Origin: Cylindrodendrum hubeiense
Taxonomy: Eukaryota > Ascomycota > Sordariomycetes > Hypocreales > Nectriaceae
NCBI GenBank assembly: GCA_014621425.1
Contig: JAANBB010000001.1
Location: 372,001-436,000, forward strand
Direction: 5' to 3'
DNA: 64,000 nt
Shown one piece after another: positions 12,234 to 23,205 of this stretch. The notes beneath the pieces were generated by a model. That model was not told where the DNA came from, did no database searches, and saw only the letters and a program-made list of their open reading frames with translations. Numbering within the stretch: the stretch's first letter is position 1; the number at the start of each line of letters is the position of its first letter. A program made the translations under genes and the position numbers.

Positions 12234-13012
12234 GATCCACTCACGTGCCAACATCCAGTCATTCTCCCATGCCCTCGATGCTGTACCCACTGGGCCCCAC
12301 CGCAGCATCGTTTGCAGAGGGATTTGTGAATGGAGTCATGTCGTTGGCCAGATGGATAAGAATTTGAGTGTGGCGGCAGGGCATCCCTTGCTCTCACCCC
12401 ACTGCCGAGACGCTAATGTTACCTTGATTTAGCAGGTGGCGCGTCCGTCCTCCTTAAGTCTAAGCTTAGCGGAGTTTGGCATCACTTGGCCTACGAGAGT
12501 GACTCCGTGCACTGTTGGAGAGGGTGGATGGATGCGGGCCAATACGGAGTGTCGACTTGGCGGGTTTTCCAAAAGCCGAAGCCGGCTCTCGTAACCCAGT
12601 CAAGCCGCGGATGTTGACGATTTTGCTCAGTAATCAAAGCGCCAACATCAGTTCCGTCGGCCATGAGTAGAATCGAAGTGTGACCTGCAGGATAATGTGA
12701 TAATGGACCGTGTTTTCCGGGTCATCGGCATGTGTTGAATACGAAGAGATTGATATCTGGAATCACTGTCGCGTGTTTCTCGTTTTCATCGGGTAATCGT
12801 CTCTTTACGTCGTAGCTCGGTCCCACCATGGTCGACTGGCACGGACGAATTTTCACGATGGAACCAGCGGTGATCGGGAAGACACAAACTCGGCTTCTGG
12901 TTCGTCAAAAATAAGAGAACACCCTGCAGCTGTCGAATTTCCCGAAGAATCGGGTTACGACACCGTTCGACATCCAGGGTGGGCGGTAGGGTTGTCCCCC
13001 AATTTAGCCAAG

Positions 13013-13021
13013 ATCAGATAA
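13013..13021 (+). promoter_or_regulatory. Second putative SreA-type GATA site (ATCAGATAA)
   Basis: The same nine bases as the proximal site, about 1.05 kb upstream of the transporter ATG and in the same orientation. The distance makes it weaker evidence than the proximal copy. Confidence 0.45.
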
Positions 13022-13779
13022 AAAGCAGCAACAATGCCAAGATGAGCCATACCTCGATTGGGGATATTCTTAAAACTCGCGTCTTGGCACCGGGAAAAAG
13101 AATCCTCGGTCCATTTTATACTTAAGACATCCCACGCCAAGTCTTCTTAGTCGCCATTCAGGTCCGTAATCGGGCAAGAAGGCTGCTATCGCGGTACGAT
13201 GAAACTGTGTCAGCGGAGTTTTTACCGCATGATCGATCCGCTTCAGATGGAAATGAGTACGAGTGTGGGAAATAGTGGCTAGCCTTTGTAATTACGAGCG
13301 TCTCTTAAGCCGAAAAAAAAACCACATCACGGAAGGATAGAGGCAAACTATTAGACTAGGAGGAACAATTCTTCGCATTGTTAGAGCTAACCTAGTTGGA
13401 GTTGCTCGAAACCAAAGTGTGAGCTCCCCGCACCCCCTAAACCGTGAAGGCCTTGTACGTGGATAACATCGAATTAATTGCTCTGGGCGATGTAAATCAC
13501 GGTCGCGGACGGCAACTTGGTGGGTCAGTGAAAGCGGCCCAAGTCCATGCACCGTGGACACATTCGACGGCCACTATCTCACTTGCATCTTAACAACTTT
13601 CTTGATTGATGTAGTTAATCGCTTCAGACAGGATTTGAATGTGCTATAGAATGTTTAAATGAAGAATCAAACTCAATTATTATATAACAACAGCAGCGCC
13701 TCGCGTTTCTTAGAGGCTAGTCACTACTATACCGAGATTACCACACACTCGAAATATATCGGCTCCCTTCAGCAACGGA

Positions 13780-15740
13780 TTATTTCTGCTGGACCTTTTG
13801 TTTTTGATCGGAATCGTCCTTTGGAGGGGGATTTCCAGGCCGCAATTTACCCTGCGGCTTCATCTGATACAGATCGACTTTGTAGAATCCGTCCAACACC
13901 GTGTGCGGACCCATCTCCAACGGATAGTCGGAGGGCGCGGACTTGAGATTGTACGGCACAAACTTGGGCAGGCACTCGTCGTCGTTTCCTGGCTCCACAT
14001 ACGCCGAGAGATTGGGCTGCAGCCACGACCACTCGCCCTTGTCTGTGAGGGCGGGGATGCAAGCTTCGGCTGTGGTCTGGTTCATCGGCGTCTTCCACGA
14101 CTCGGCGCTCGTGTCGACGCCGGGCAGGTCTGACCGCGTGAGAACGGGCCCTCCGCGTAGGAGGATTCGCAGCTTCTTGAGCGTCTGATCGATGATCCAC
14201 TGGGGCAGCTTCAGGGTCGTCGACGGGAGGATGCCCGTGGCAATCTGGATGGGCTGGTAGGGATCTATGATGGCTCTGAGGACGACGGTGGAGGGGTGGT
14301 TCCACAGGCCGCGGCTGTAGGCTGCAGCGGAGTTGTAGTCAGTATCCGTTTCGCTGGTGCACTGGGAGGGATCGACATGGAAGGGTGACAGGAAAACTTT
14401 GCTGGAGCTAGGTGACGCGAACGAGTCGGGCTTCTGGTTGTCTCCGTCGACAATGTTGCGGCCCGGGTAGCCGAACTGTGTATAGATGCAGCTAGAATCG
14501 GGGCATTTGGCTGTCACGGGGTCTTGCGGAGTGGGGATAGGAGATGTGGATGGTGGAGGCGGCGTCGACGACGATGAGGGAGTCGGAGGAAAGTAGCCAA
14601 TGAGGCCATCGTGCAGATTCGACTTGTCGCCAAGCAGGACCTCGAACCTGTACTCTTCGAGCGTGATTTATTCCTTCTTCAGTAGGTCCTGGTAGCTCTG
14701 AGACTGCATCACCGGCGTGGCCAGCTCGAGGCTTATGCCGATGTTGACGAGGGCCAAGGGGCGTCGCACCATGTTGAGCATCTAGGTGTCGCCAGACAGC
14801 GGATCGTTGCAGATGTTATGGCAGGCATCGGCAAGCATAGCCCATAGACCGACGAGGAACTTGGCGCTGGATATGCGCTTCATCAGCTGCCGCAACTGTG
14901 AAGACTCGTTGGCAGCCTCCGACACGTCACCCTCGGCGTAGTGAACTTGCCAGTACGCCTTGCCATAGATGTTATCCGGCACGAGGACCTCGCCCATGCT
15001 CTCCTCCGCGGCGTTGTACACCTGGATGCCCATGGTGCGAAAGTCGAGCATGATCCAGCCCCACACGGGGTCCTCGTACTCTGTAGTTGGCCGCCAGGCG
15101 TGATCAACTTGGCCTCGACCGAGATACCTGTCGCCCCGGAATAACTGGGTCGTCTCATGGTGTGCCTCGGCATTGAAAGAGTTGAGGACGAAGTGGGCAT
15201 TGAGCCGGGCGTCCTAGTTGATACGGGGGCCGAGCTGGAAGAACTGCGAGCAGTGCTCCTCGTCTAGCTCGACGCTGTTGGCAAAGCCTCCACCTTCCGC
15301 TTCGTTCGGTTGGCAGGCGACTGTGCGACCGAGACAAGGGTACAGAGGCTTCCTCTTGTTAATGACATCTGGTGTGTGGATGGGCGAGATGACCTGGCCG
15401 AACTTGTCGACCATGTTGAACTTTGTGAAGCGCGCCTGGCCGTGCGTGACGGGCTTGAAGTCTCTCTCGGCCTGTGCGATGGATCAGACGTCCTCTCCGT
15501 ACGGAGTCGCGTCGTAGCCATTCTTCGACTCGATCAGTGCGTTGAGCAGTGATGTTTCCTTCTCGTTGCGTGGGGGATTCGTCTCGGACTCGTACGGTGA
15601 GACGTGGATGCCCCCGCTCAGAGTAAGGAGCTGGTCTGTGAAGTCATCGAGGTCTGCCGAGACCAAGTTAAGGTTCTTGAGCGACTTTTCCAGTTGCGAC
15701 AGCATCTCAGCCTTGCCACCCTTCAGGTTATAAAATATCC
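13780..15740 (-). pseudogene. 5'-truncated gene for a large unknown fungal protein, four in-frame stops
   Basis: One reading frame on the minus strand stays meaningful from about 15,740 to 13,780 but is cut by TGA (15484-15486), TAG (15214-15216), TAG (14782-14784) and TAA (14668-14670). Between the stops the protein is ordered, for example TKFNMVDKFGQVISPIH, AYWQVHYAEGD, SAKFLVGLWAMLADACHN, and a Pro/Ser-rich linker before the C-terminal part. I recognise the general type as a large uncharacterised fungal protein but cannot name a domain. The frame segment beginning at 14517 opens with GTG, not ATG, so it is a continuation rather than a separate gene. Three stops are explained by one C-to-T change in a CA dinucleotide and one by CGA to TGA. 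The 5' end is replaced by oxygenase sequence. Confidence 0.75.
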
Positions 15741-16196
15741 GTCCGTTTATTGCCCAGCTCCGTCACCTGGTGCAAATAGTCCAACATAGCAAAACGCATC
15801 CCAGGGAGCGACTTGTCCGGAAACTGGTTACGCCCATGTAGTGAGTGCCGGCAAGTGGATGATCATCGGCACGTTCCGGTCCCATGTAAAGGCCCTCTTT
15901 CCAGTCGGTAGGGCCGTGAGTATACTCGCCGCCCAAAGGCATATAGCCTCGCCAAGAGACTCCACCCGAGCGCACATCAAGGGCCATTTTCTCTTCTAGT
16001 GGTAGGTCAAAGAAGGCTAGTGAGGAGTCTGCAAGAGCAGACTGCGTCAAGGTGGGACCGCAGTTCCTGTGACGAGAAAGAATCCCCATGTCGATGCTGC
16101 GGCATAAATATCCTTGATGGTACGCACGGATTCTGGTGCTGATAAGTCAGCGGTGTTGCACGTCGCGAGATCCATGATGGGGAGCTCTTCAGTCAT
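15728..16196 (-). pseudogene. Truncated 2OG-Fe(II) oxygenase (isopenicillin N synthase-like) fragment
   Basis: From ATG 16196 the frame reads MTEELPIMDLA and then IYAAASTWGFFLVTGT, the start of a non-haem dioxygenase N-terminal domain. After about 49 codons the frame is lost near 16,045 and resumes in another frame with SALADSSLAFFDLPLEEKM, then SWRGYMPLGGEYTHGPTDWKEG and HPLAGTHYMG. A second frame change near 15,830 leads to NQFPDKSLPG and LDYLHQVTELGNK. The sequence then ends at a TAA at 15728-15730, where a different protein begins in another frame. The catalytic HxD...H core and the 2-oxoglutarate Arg are absent, so no enzyme can be made. Enzymes of this type oxidise small metabolites. 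Confidence 0.8.
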
Positions 16197-17559
16197 TATT
16201 GGGTCGTTCAGATGAGAATCGCTTTTATTTGATTTGAACAGAGCCTTGCTCTGGAAATAAAATGGTCTTTCATTGTCTTATTTATGAGCAAAGTTGTATC
16301 GGGTTTCTGCTGATGCCCAACATGATGTTGTACGGACGGCAAACTGTTCTTCAATGCAACGCCAACTGTAAGCTTTGTGAACCCGTCGCCTGGGCACGAT
16401 TGTCAATTCCATAACTCCAGTTCTCTGACGCGTGGATGACGTTAATCAATGCGTGTTACCCCGCATATGCGCCTCCCATGTCATTCTACATGCTATTTCG
16501 GAAAGCCAGAGTGCCAGCAGAAGGTCGTACGAGGGTAGGGCTTCATATACATACCGTAGAAACTAAGGAAACTCGTGAAACGCTGGTACTCTGCGGGCCA
16601 ATTCTTTCAAAGGGATGTGACGTTTCTGACGGACAAAAGTGGAAAGGTGGAGTACAATATCCACTTAGTGCAACGCGAATATATTGAGTATTTACGGGTA
16701 CGAGATCAAGCCAGTTGTTAGGCGAGAGATTGAGCTTTTAGCTTCCTGTAGGGAAGGGATGAAGCTGGGTTTGAGAAGAAGATATGACATAGTGTTGATA
16801 GTATCATCGTACAAGTGGATGTAGTAACATGTTTGTATAAGACTGGCTGCACTTAAAGCGCCCGATAGTGTCCAGTTGTCCGATTGAGAATTCAATATTA
16901 CTGACGTTCCGATCGATGGACTCACAGCCCCAGGCCAGGCTGGGTACACACAACACGGAGCACGTCATAACTGACGGGTGCCGAATTACACCGTGCCCGA
17001 TTAAGGGCCAGGGCGTCTCTCACACTAAAGCCCTCGCTTGCTGATAGCACTGCCTGCTCTTATGCCTCGGCAAACAAGCCCTTAGCGCAAACCGCCTCGG
17101 TTAGGTCAGAATAAAGTTAGGAGGGAATTAAATATTCCGGTAAATAAGGTTCAGCGTGTCCAGGGGCTATGCAATTTAGGCAGCTTATGGAAGCATTGTC
17201 AACCTGTTTCGGATAAAAACCCACAACGAGTATTGGCACCCGTGGTGGGTTTTACCCATTTTTTAGGCCAGGCGCTCGTTTCAGTTCGGCCAGCTCGGCC
17301 CATTCCCTGTCCTTGTACTTTCCTTGGTGAGACTTAAAGTTTCAATTGGTCGGCAGATCTCAGCGGTACCACTACCGAACAGGCCGGGCGAGCTGTTGTG
17401 CCTGCAGGAGCGCATGAATGAGGCGCAATGTCCTGATGTTTTTGAGATGGAATTTAATGAGGTATACATATCCACCTGTCCGCCCGCCCTAGTAACCATT
17501 TTCTCGTCATGATCATTACCTCCCCACAGGCAGCGCAGCATCAATAAACCATCCTAACC
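16197..17559. other. Intergenic between divergent genes
   Basis: About 1.36 kb between the start of the oxygenase remnant and the GMC oxidoreductase start. Small frames at 16436-16687 and 17281-17544 show no domain features. No gene is supported. Confidence 0.5.
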
Positions 17560-19851
17560 ATGACTGTCTCCAAACTGGCTGCCATTGCAGCGGTATTGTC
17601 GGTACCGGGAGCTCTAGCCTCTCCATACTTCGCCGGCCAATACAGGGCAAATGCGCAGCAGCTACTCACCGCGTACGACTATGTTGTAGTGGGCGGTGGT
17701 GCTGCCGGTCTCACGGTCGCAAACCGCTTGTCCGAGGATTCCGGTAAGCCAACCTAATGATTGATGGGACTCACCGAATTGGTTGCTCATTACGATTAGA
17801 TGTCACTGTTCTGGTTATCGAAGCCGGAGTTTTGTAAGCTGAAGTTCATAGCCACCCGCCTATTAGCTCATCTTAGCTGACAAGCGCCCAGGGATGCAAA
17901 CGAGGACATTGTCACGATCCCAGGTCTTGCCGGTGGCGCCATTGGAACGAAATACGACTGGAATTTAACCTACACAGTAAGCGAATCCCTCGGCGGTCGA
18001 AATGTGTCCCTTCCGCAGGGCAAAGTTGTCGGAGGATCCACCAAGCTGAACCGGATGGTCTTCGATCGCGGCTCCAAGTCGGATTATGATCGCTGGGCAA
18101 CCCTTGGGAATAAGGGCTGGAGCTGGGATACCCTGCTTCCTTACTTCAAGAAGGTAAACACAGCGCCACCTCGCCTTCCATGGAAACCTTCCAGCCACAG
18201 CAAGACTGACAACGGCTTGTACAGAATGAGAAGTTCACACCCCCGAGCGACGCCATCGTGGCCGAGTACAATGTGACATTTGATGCCACTGCTCATGGCA
18301 CTTCGGGAAATATGCATTCCACGTATTCACCTTTCTTCTGGCCGACGACGAGTAAGCAATCCGAAACCACTGAATATTCTAACAGGATGACAATGTCTAA
18401 CAATTATTTTTTCCCACCATATAGAGAACATTGTCGCTGCTATTAAAGAATTGAACATTGGCATCTCAAACGACCAAGCCAACGGGAACGCTATCGGTGG
18501 ATACTTTTGCCCTCACAACCAAGATCCCGTTTCCGTCACTCGCTCTTCAGCCCGAGAAGCCTACTACAATAAGGTCACCACACGAAAGAACCTCCACTTG
18601 ATCACCGGGCGCCAGGTGACGCGCATTATTACCAAGAAGACCTCGAGCGCTGTGAAGGTGACTGGTGTAGAGGTAAGAACTGCCATCGCAATGAAACCCT
18701 TTGTACAGAAATTGGATAGCTGACAAGCTGAAATCACAGTTTGCTGCCTCCGAAAAGGCTGCTCGTGAGACAGTTAGTGTCAAAAAGGAAGCCATCTTGG
18801 CAGCCGGTGCGATCCACACGCCTCAGATCCTGCAGCTCTCCGGCATTGGAGACTCAGCCACCCTTTCTAGCATCAAAGTTAGCAAAGTCGTCGACCTCCC
18901 AGGCGTCGGCCAGAATTTCCATGATCATGTTCTGCTGGCTGTGGTCAACGTCAGTACGTGGTGAACCCTCTGTCGAACATTTCTTGTCATGTTTCTAACT
19001 CGTATTATAGTCAGTGCACCTCTGACAGGCAACAACTTGACCAGTAATGCGACATTCGCTGCGGAGGCACGAGCTCAGTATGACAATCAGAAGACTGGAC
19101 CCTTGTCTTCGCCTACTGGAGACTTCTTGGCCTTCTTGCCTCTCTCGATCTACTCGAAAGAAAGTACCAGCATTCATGCCAAGGCAGTTGATCAGGATGG
19201 CGCAACTTTCTTACCTGCAGGCACTCCTGCTGAAGTTATCAAGGGCTACAAATCACAACAAAAAGTTCTCAACGACAAGTTGTCCAGCAAGGACTCGGCA
19301 GCGCTGGAGTTCATCTGGGCTGATGGCGTCTTCGTCTTAGGTCTCCAGCACCCTTACTCACGAGGCAGCGTGAAAGCATCGTCCGCCAGTGTTTTCGATG
19401 CTCCTATTGCCGATGCAGGCTTCCTCCGAAATCCCTTGGACGTGACTCTTCTCGCCGAAGGTGTCAGGTTCGCCCGAACCATTGCTGCAACATCCGCAAT
19501 TGCGCCTCTGCAACCCTTCGAAGTTGTCCCGGGAGTAAACGTGACGAGCGATGCGGATCTAGAGCAGTTCATCCGATCAAGCGCTTCGACTCTCTTCCAT
19601 CCAGCCGGATCCTGCAAGATGGGAAAGAGAGAGGAGGGTGGCGTCGTTGACGGACAGCTCAAGGTATATGGAGTGCAAGGACTCCGAGTTGTTGATGCTA
19701 GTGTGATTCCTTTGCTGCCGGCGTCACATACTATGACTACTGTATACGCCATTGCCGAAAGGGTAAGTGCATGTTATTCCATTTTTCAGAATGCTTACTG
19801 ACTTATACTTAACTACAGGCTGCGGACATTATTAAGGGGGTCTGTAAATAG
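17560..19851 (+). CDS. Secreted GMC-family FAD oxidoreductase
   Basis: About eight exons code for roughly 600 aa. A cleavable signal peptide ([20 protein letters not shown]) precedes the FAD-binding motif [18 protein letters not shown]. The first GMC signature is [18 protein letters not shown] and the second is [15 protein letters not shown]. The C-terminal FAD/substrate domain has [13 protein letters not shown], with the catalytic His, and [19 protein letters not shown], with the second active-site His. The family oxidises alcohols such as choline, glucose, aryl alcohols or pathway intermediates, reducing FAD. The signal peptide suggests action outside the cell or in the secretory route, as for versicolorin-B-synthase-like and aryl-alcohol oxidase-like members. 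No frame lesion was found. It converges with the SnoaL-like gene 130 bp downstream. Confidence 0.9.
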
Positions 19852-19980
19852 ATGAGTATCAAGCAAGCGTGTGTATAACTTTACAGATAAACATGTATCT
19901 ACTGACTAAGTAAATTGGATTGTAAGAGAAGACAATGAATATTTAAGACTATATTTCTCCACTACTCATCTTAGTCCACT

Positions 19981-20484
19981 CTAGGGTGATAAATTGATCA
20001 ATCTGGCAATACTCAATCTAATCTTTGCAAGCAATGTCATCTTTTGGTAGGTTCGCTCCATCCTTAGATCTTTGATGTACCACTCCCCATCAACCAACTT
20101 CCAAGTCTCATAGTAGTAGCCACCGCCTCTGATCTCAGCCCAGTTTCCAAGCGATTTAGACAAAAGTTGATCTTCAAAGCCGAAGACAGCTCTGACTTCG
20201 TCAGGTGCTACTTGCTGAAAGTCCCCAACGCTAATATTATGCAACGTGTCTAGTTTGGTAAATAATTTGTTGAAATAGGCGGCGACAGCCTTCGTTGAGT
20301 CGAATTCAAGAGCTTGCTTCCCTACGGTAAGTAGTTCGCCGTTAATGTCGTGGAAGCTGTAGCGTGCATCTGGGAGTGCAATGTCGTGCTCGAATTTATC
20401 CCACTGCTTCGTGTCGGCATATCTGCAATAGCGTGCTTTTTGACGTGAGATTGCTTGAGCTACCTCTGGCGAAACGTGGGCCAT
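19981..20484 (-). CDS. SnoaL-like (NTF2-fold) small protein
   Basis: Single-exon 167-aa protein. It starts with an ISRQKARYCRYADTKQWDKF helix, the usual first helix of SnoaL_4 proteins, and continues with a sheet containing HNISVGDFQQVAPDEVRAVFGFED and YYYETWKLVDGEWYIKDLRMERTY. The fold is that of scytalone dehydratase, polyketide cyclases and bile-acid dehydratases. Members catalyse dehydration, cyclisation or isomerisation, or act as binding proteins. The position between a GMC oxidoreductase and an MFS exporter fits a tailoring enzyme. Catalytic residues cannot be assigned from sequence alone. The C-terminal ILLAK/RLSIARLI-like tail is basic and amphipathic. Confidence 0.8.
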   Translation of the reverse strand: MAHVSPEVAQAISRQKARYCRYADTKQWDKFEHDIALPDARYSFHDINGELLTVGKQALEFDSTKAVAAYFNKLFTKLDTLHNISVGDFQQVAPDEVRAVFGFEDQLLSKSLGNWAEIRGGGYYYETWKLVDGEWYIKDLRMERTYQKMTLLAKIRLSIARLINLSP

Positions 20485-21319
20485 CGTAGCGGAGGAGAAG
20501 TAGTGGAGGGGAGTTCAGTACGCGAGGGAGGAAGCAAAAGCTCGTCGGTGAATAGTTTGGACAATATTAAGAATCGGAAATGCCACCATCTTGATCGCAT
20601 TTAATGCAAAACTCCCGAAGGGCATTAATAGGCCGGGATCCAGCATTTGCCAGGGGATCTGCAGTCTTTAATATTATTTGAATAATTCATGCCACTACCA
20701 AGATTTGCCAAAATGCGTCATTTTGTTGTATCTTGACCTAAGTGGCTGTGGCTGTGCGGCGTTCTTAAGCATTATTGGTGATTTTGGAGCGCGGGGCATT
20801 GCTGTGTTGCAACAGCAGATCTACACAGAGCCGAAATATGTCCCAAGCCCCGGGGGTTTGACTGGATTTGTGGTCCATTGTACACCGGAGTCGGGATTGC
20901 TTTTCTATATATCGCTGCCTGGCTTCATATCGACTTTTGCTTTGGCAATCGCACATCATTTACTTTAGACTTGCTAGATAGGGACAACAAGACGATTCAT
21001 TAGGTTTTTGAAAGAAAAAAAGGCAGTTGCTATTTCTGGGTGAATGGACCGCATAATTTAGGTAATGGGGGGTTTTCTAGTGATTCTCAATTCCTATGCT
21101 CATCTAGTACGAATATTTATAATATTCACGAGCTTTTACACTACTACCAGCGCTTTCTCCTTATCCTTTCTCTTGGTGCATCCTCATCCATGTTTCAAAT
21201 TTCCAACCCTACATGAGTCGGCTTTCCAATAAGTAGGACCAAAATCACATTAACAAGTCTATGTGCGTTTAATTAATTCCCCCATTCCCTGCGTACTATG
21301 CCACCCTATTTGCCTTTAG
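20485..21319. other. Intergenic: SnoaL promoter and MFS 3' side
   Basis: The short frame at 20678-20968 has no domain features. AT-rich, nothing further recognised. Confidence 0.5.
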
Positions 21320-23205
21320 CTAATATGAATCACCAAGTAATGCCGTCTCTTCATCACAGTCTTCGTCCTTAGTCTCGATCTCTTCATCCTTTAGATAGAG
21401 ACTGACAACTGAGCCACTAAGTGTAATTCCGGCATTGAACCACCATGCAAGACCAGAGTATCCCGCTTCAAGTCCAATCGTGTATAGATACCCTGATACT
21501 GCAGGGCTGAAGGCTCGACAGAGGCTTGCTGTAGAGGCTGCGAGGCCATTAACCGTTCCGAGACTCATCTTGTCCGAGACCGCATTAATAAGAAGAATGG
21601 CGTTGGCAGGATATGCCAGAGATGAATAGGAACACCTCAAGAGAAGAATAGCATATACTCCAACCATTTTCAGACTGTCAGGAAACAGAACTGCGTAAGG
21701 CGTCAAGAAGTAGAGAACCCAATATGTGAGAGCCAAATACTTATACAGTGTTAGAGGCCCCGTTCTACTGACTGTGAACGGAAATAAACACGCTGTTGCG
21801 AAAAGCGAGTATATGCCTTGTATGGAAAGGATGAAGCCAATTTCCTTGGTATCCATACCATATCCATCGACGAATTTAAATGGCAAAGAAATATGTCTGT
21901 CAGTCTGTTTTTCGGTACTAAGAACCACAGGAAACAGTATGTCGAAAGTCATGGTATGGCTAATATGGTTAATTGCCAGTCAGAGTTGGGCTGATTTGAA
22001 CACTTACAAGGCGAGAATTCCGTAACAAGCAATATTCAGGACAACTTGCTTATTAAAAACTGCTCGAGACTTTTTCGAGAGCCTTATGTTGCCTTGAATA
22101 TTCGGAATCGGCTGTATCGTCTGAGGAATGGCACTGGATTCAGTCTGAACAGTTGGGATTTGCTGCTTGTCAACTGGCTTAGAACCGTATAGCAGTCGCG
22201 AACCACATGAAATGATCCAATTGCCAACCCCCAGTGCAGTATCATGGCGTGAAATGGATGGATTTGTTTCTTCTAAAAACAAAGCGCCAACTGAAGCGCC
22301 CAGGATGAGCAGTATTGCGCTGCATAAATTCGGCAGCAGATATGGCCAACGATCCCAGATAGAGCCTTCATGGAAAAGCCCTGGATAGCTGATACAAGGT
22401 CTGGCCAGTGCTCCTCCAACCATAGGGCCAATTATGGATCTGCATTTTGTTAGCTGAATGCGACGTGACTGCAGTACACGCGAGCTTACCCAATACCCCA
22501 GACCAGAGGCATGACCATGTATGCACGAGCTATTGAGATAATCAGCAGGATTCTAACGAAGGCAGTATTTCAATCACCTTGGTGTTCTTTAACGGTAATC
22601 ATCTCGCCGACGACTGTTTGCATGACACTGATGTTCCTATTTTGACATGAAGTTAGAAACCCAGAGATAAAGTTGATGAAAGGATATAGACAAACCCGTT
22701 CAGAAGCCCTGCAAGGACACGAGCGAATAGCGCAGTCATGATATTTGGCGAAAGACCTAGGAGGAGCATACTCAAGGCCGTACCAAGTAGAGCAATGATA
22801 ATCACAGGCTTTCGGCCGACCTTGTCACTGACTCGACCCCAAATGGCTCCAGTAGAGAACTCGGCAAGGGCAAAGACGGTTGTCATCATTCCCGCATAGG
22901 TTGAAATTTGACTCGGGTCGTCGGTTTCATGAAAATCTTCAATCATAAAGTATATGTACGGAAAAATGGACGTGAATGCGATGGGCTCACACAGTCGACA
23001 TAGTGCTAGAATAAGCGGTGAGTTAGCCATATGCAGCCCGGATGCACGACAGCGCCGTATAGCCTCAACTGTGACATCAATTCGCTCTCTCTGAAGCAAA
23101 CTCACACAAAATCAACATTTGGCGTGTAGGGAACGGCGGAAGACTTTGTGCAGTTCCGGCGCTCGGGGCGGCAGGAGCGCCACTGGCGGCTGACGACCTC
23201 GTCAT
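21320..23205 (-). CDS. MFS transporter, tetracycline-resistance/zinc-induced-facilitator-like type
   Basis: Multi-exon gene. A short Ala/Ser/Pro-rich N-terminus from ATG 23205 leads across an intron to LCRLCEPIAFTSIFPY, the first membrane helix of this subfamily. GRVSDKVGRKPVII is the MFS loop motif A. LFARVLAGLLNGN, VGGALARPC and a central loop with many Gln/Ser/Pro follow, then a second six-helix half ending in a charged tail (DEEIETKDEDCDEETALLGDSY). About 12 helices are expected. Homologous fungal proteins resemble yeast YCR023C and are putative vacuolar or plasma membrane exporters; substrate unknown. All introns keep the frame. Its place beside the GMC and SnoaL genes is compatible with export of a metabolite. 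Confidence 0.88.

Larger units (their letters stand above)
11961..13779. other. Long upstream region of the siderophore transporter
   Basis: About 1.8 kb without a supported gene. It holds the two ATCAGATAA motifs. Small frames here lack domain features. The distal end borders the 3' end of the dead gene pair. Confidence 0.55.

Noticed and set aside
13780..14517. Reading the C-terminal part of the dead gene as an independent 245-aa protein
   Set aside because: Its first codon is GTG and the same frame continues upstream with coding character to the TAA at 14,668.
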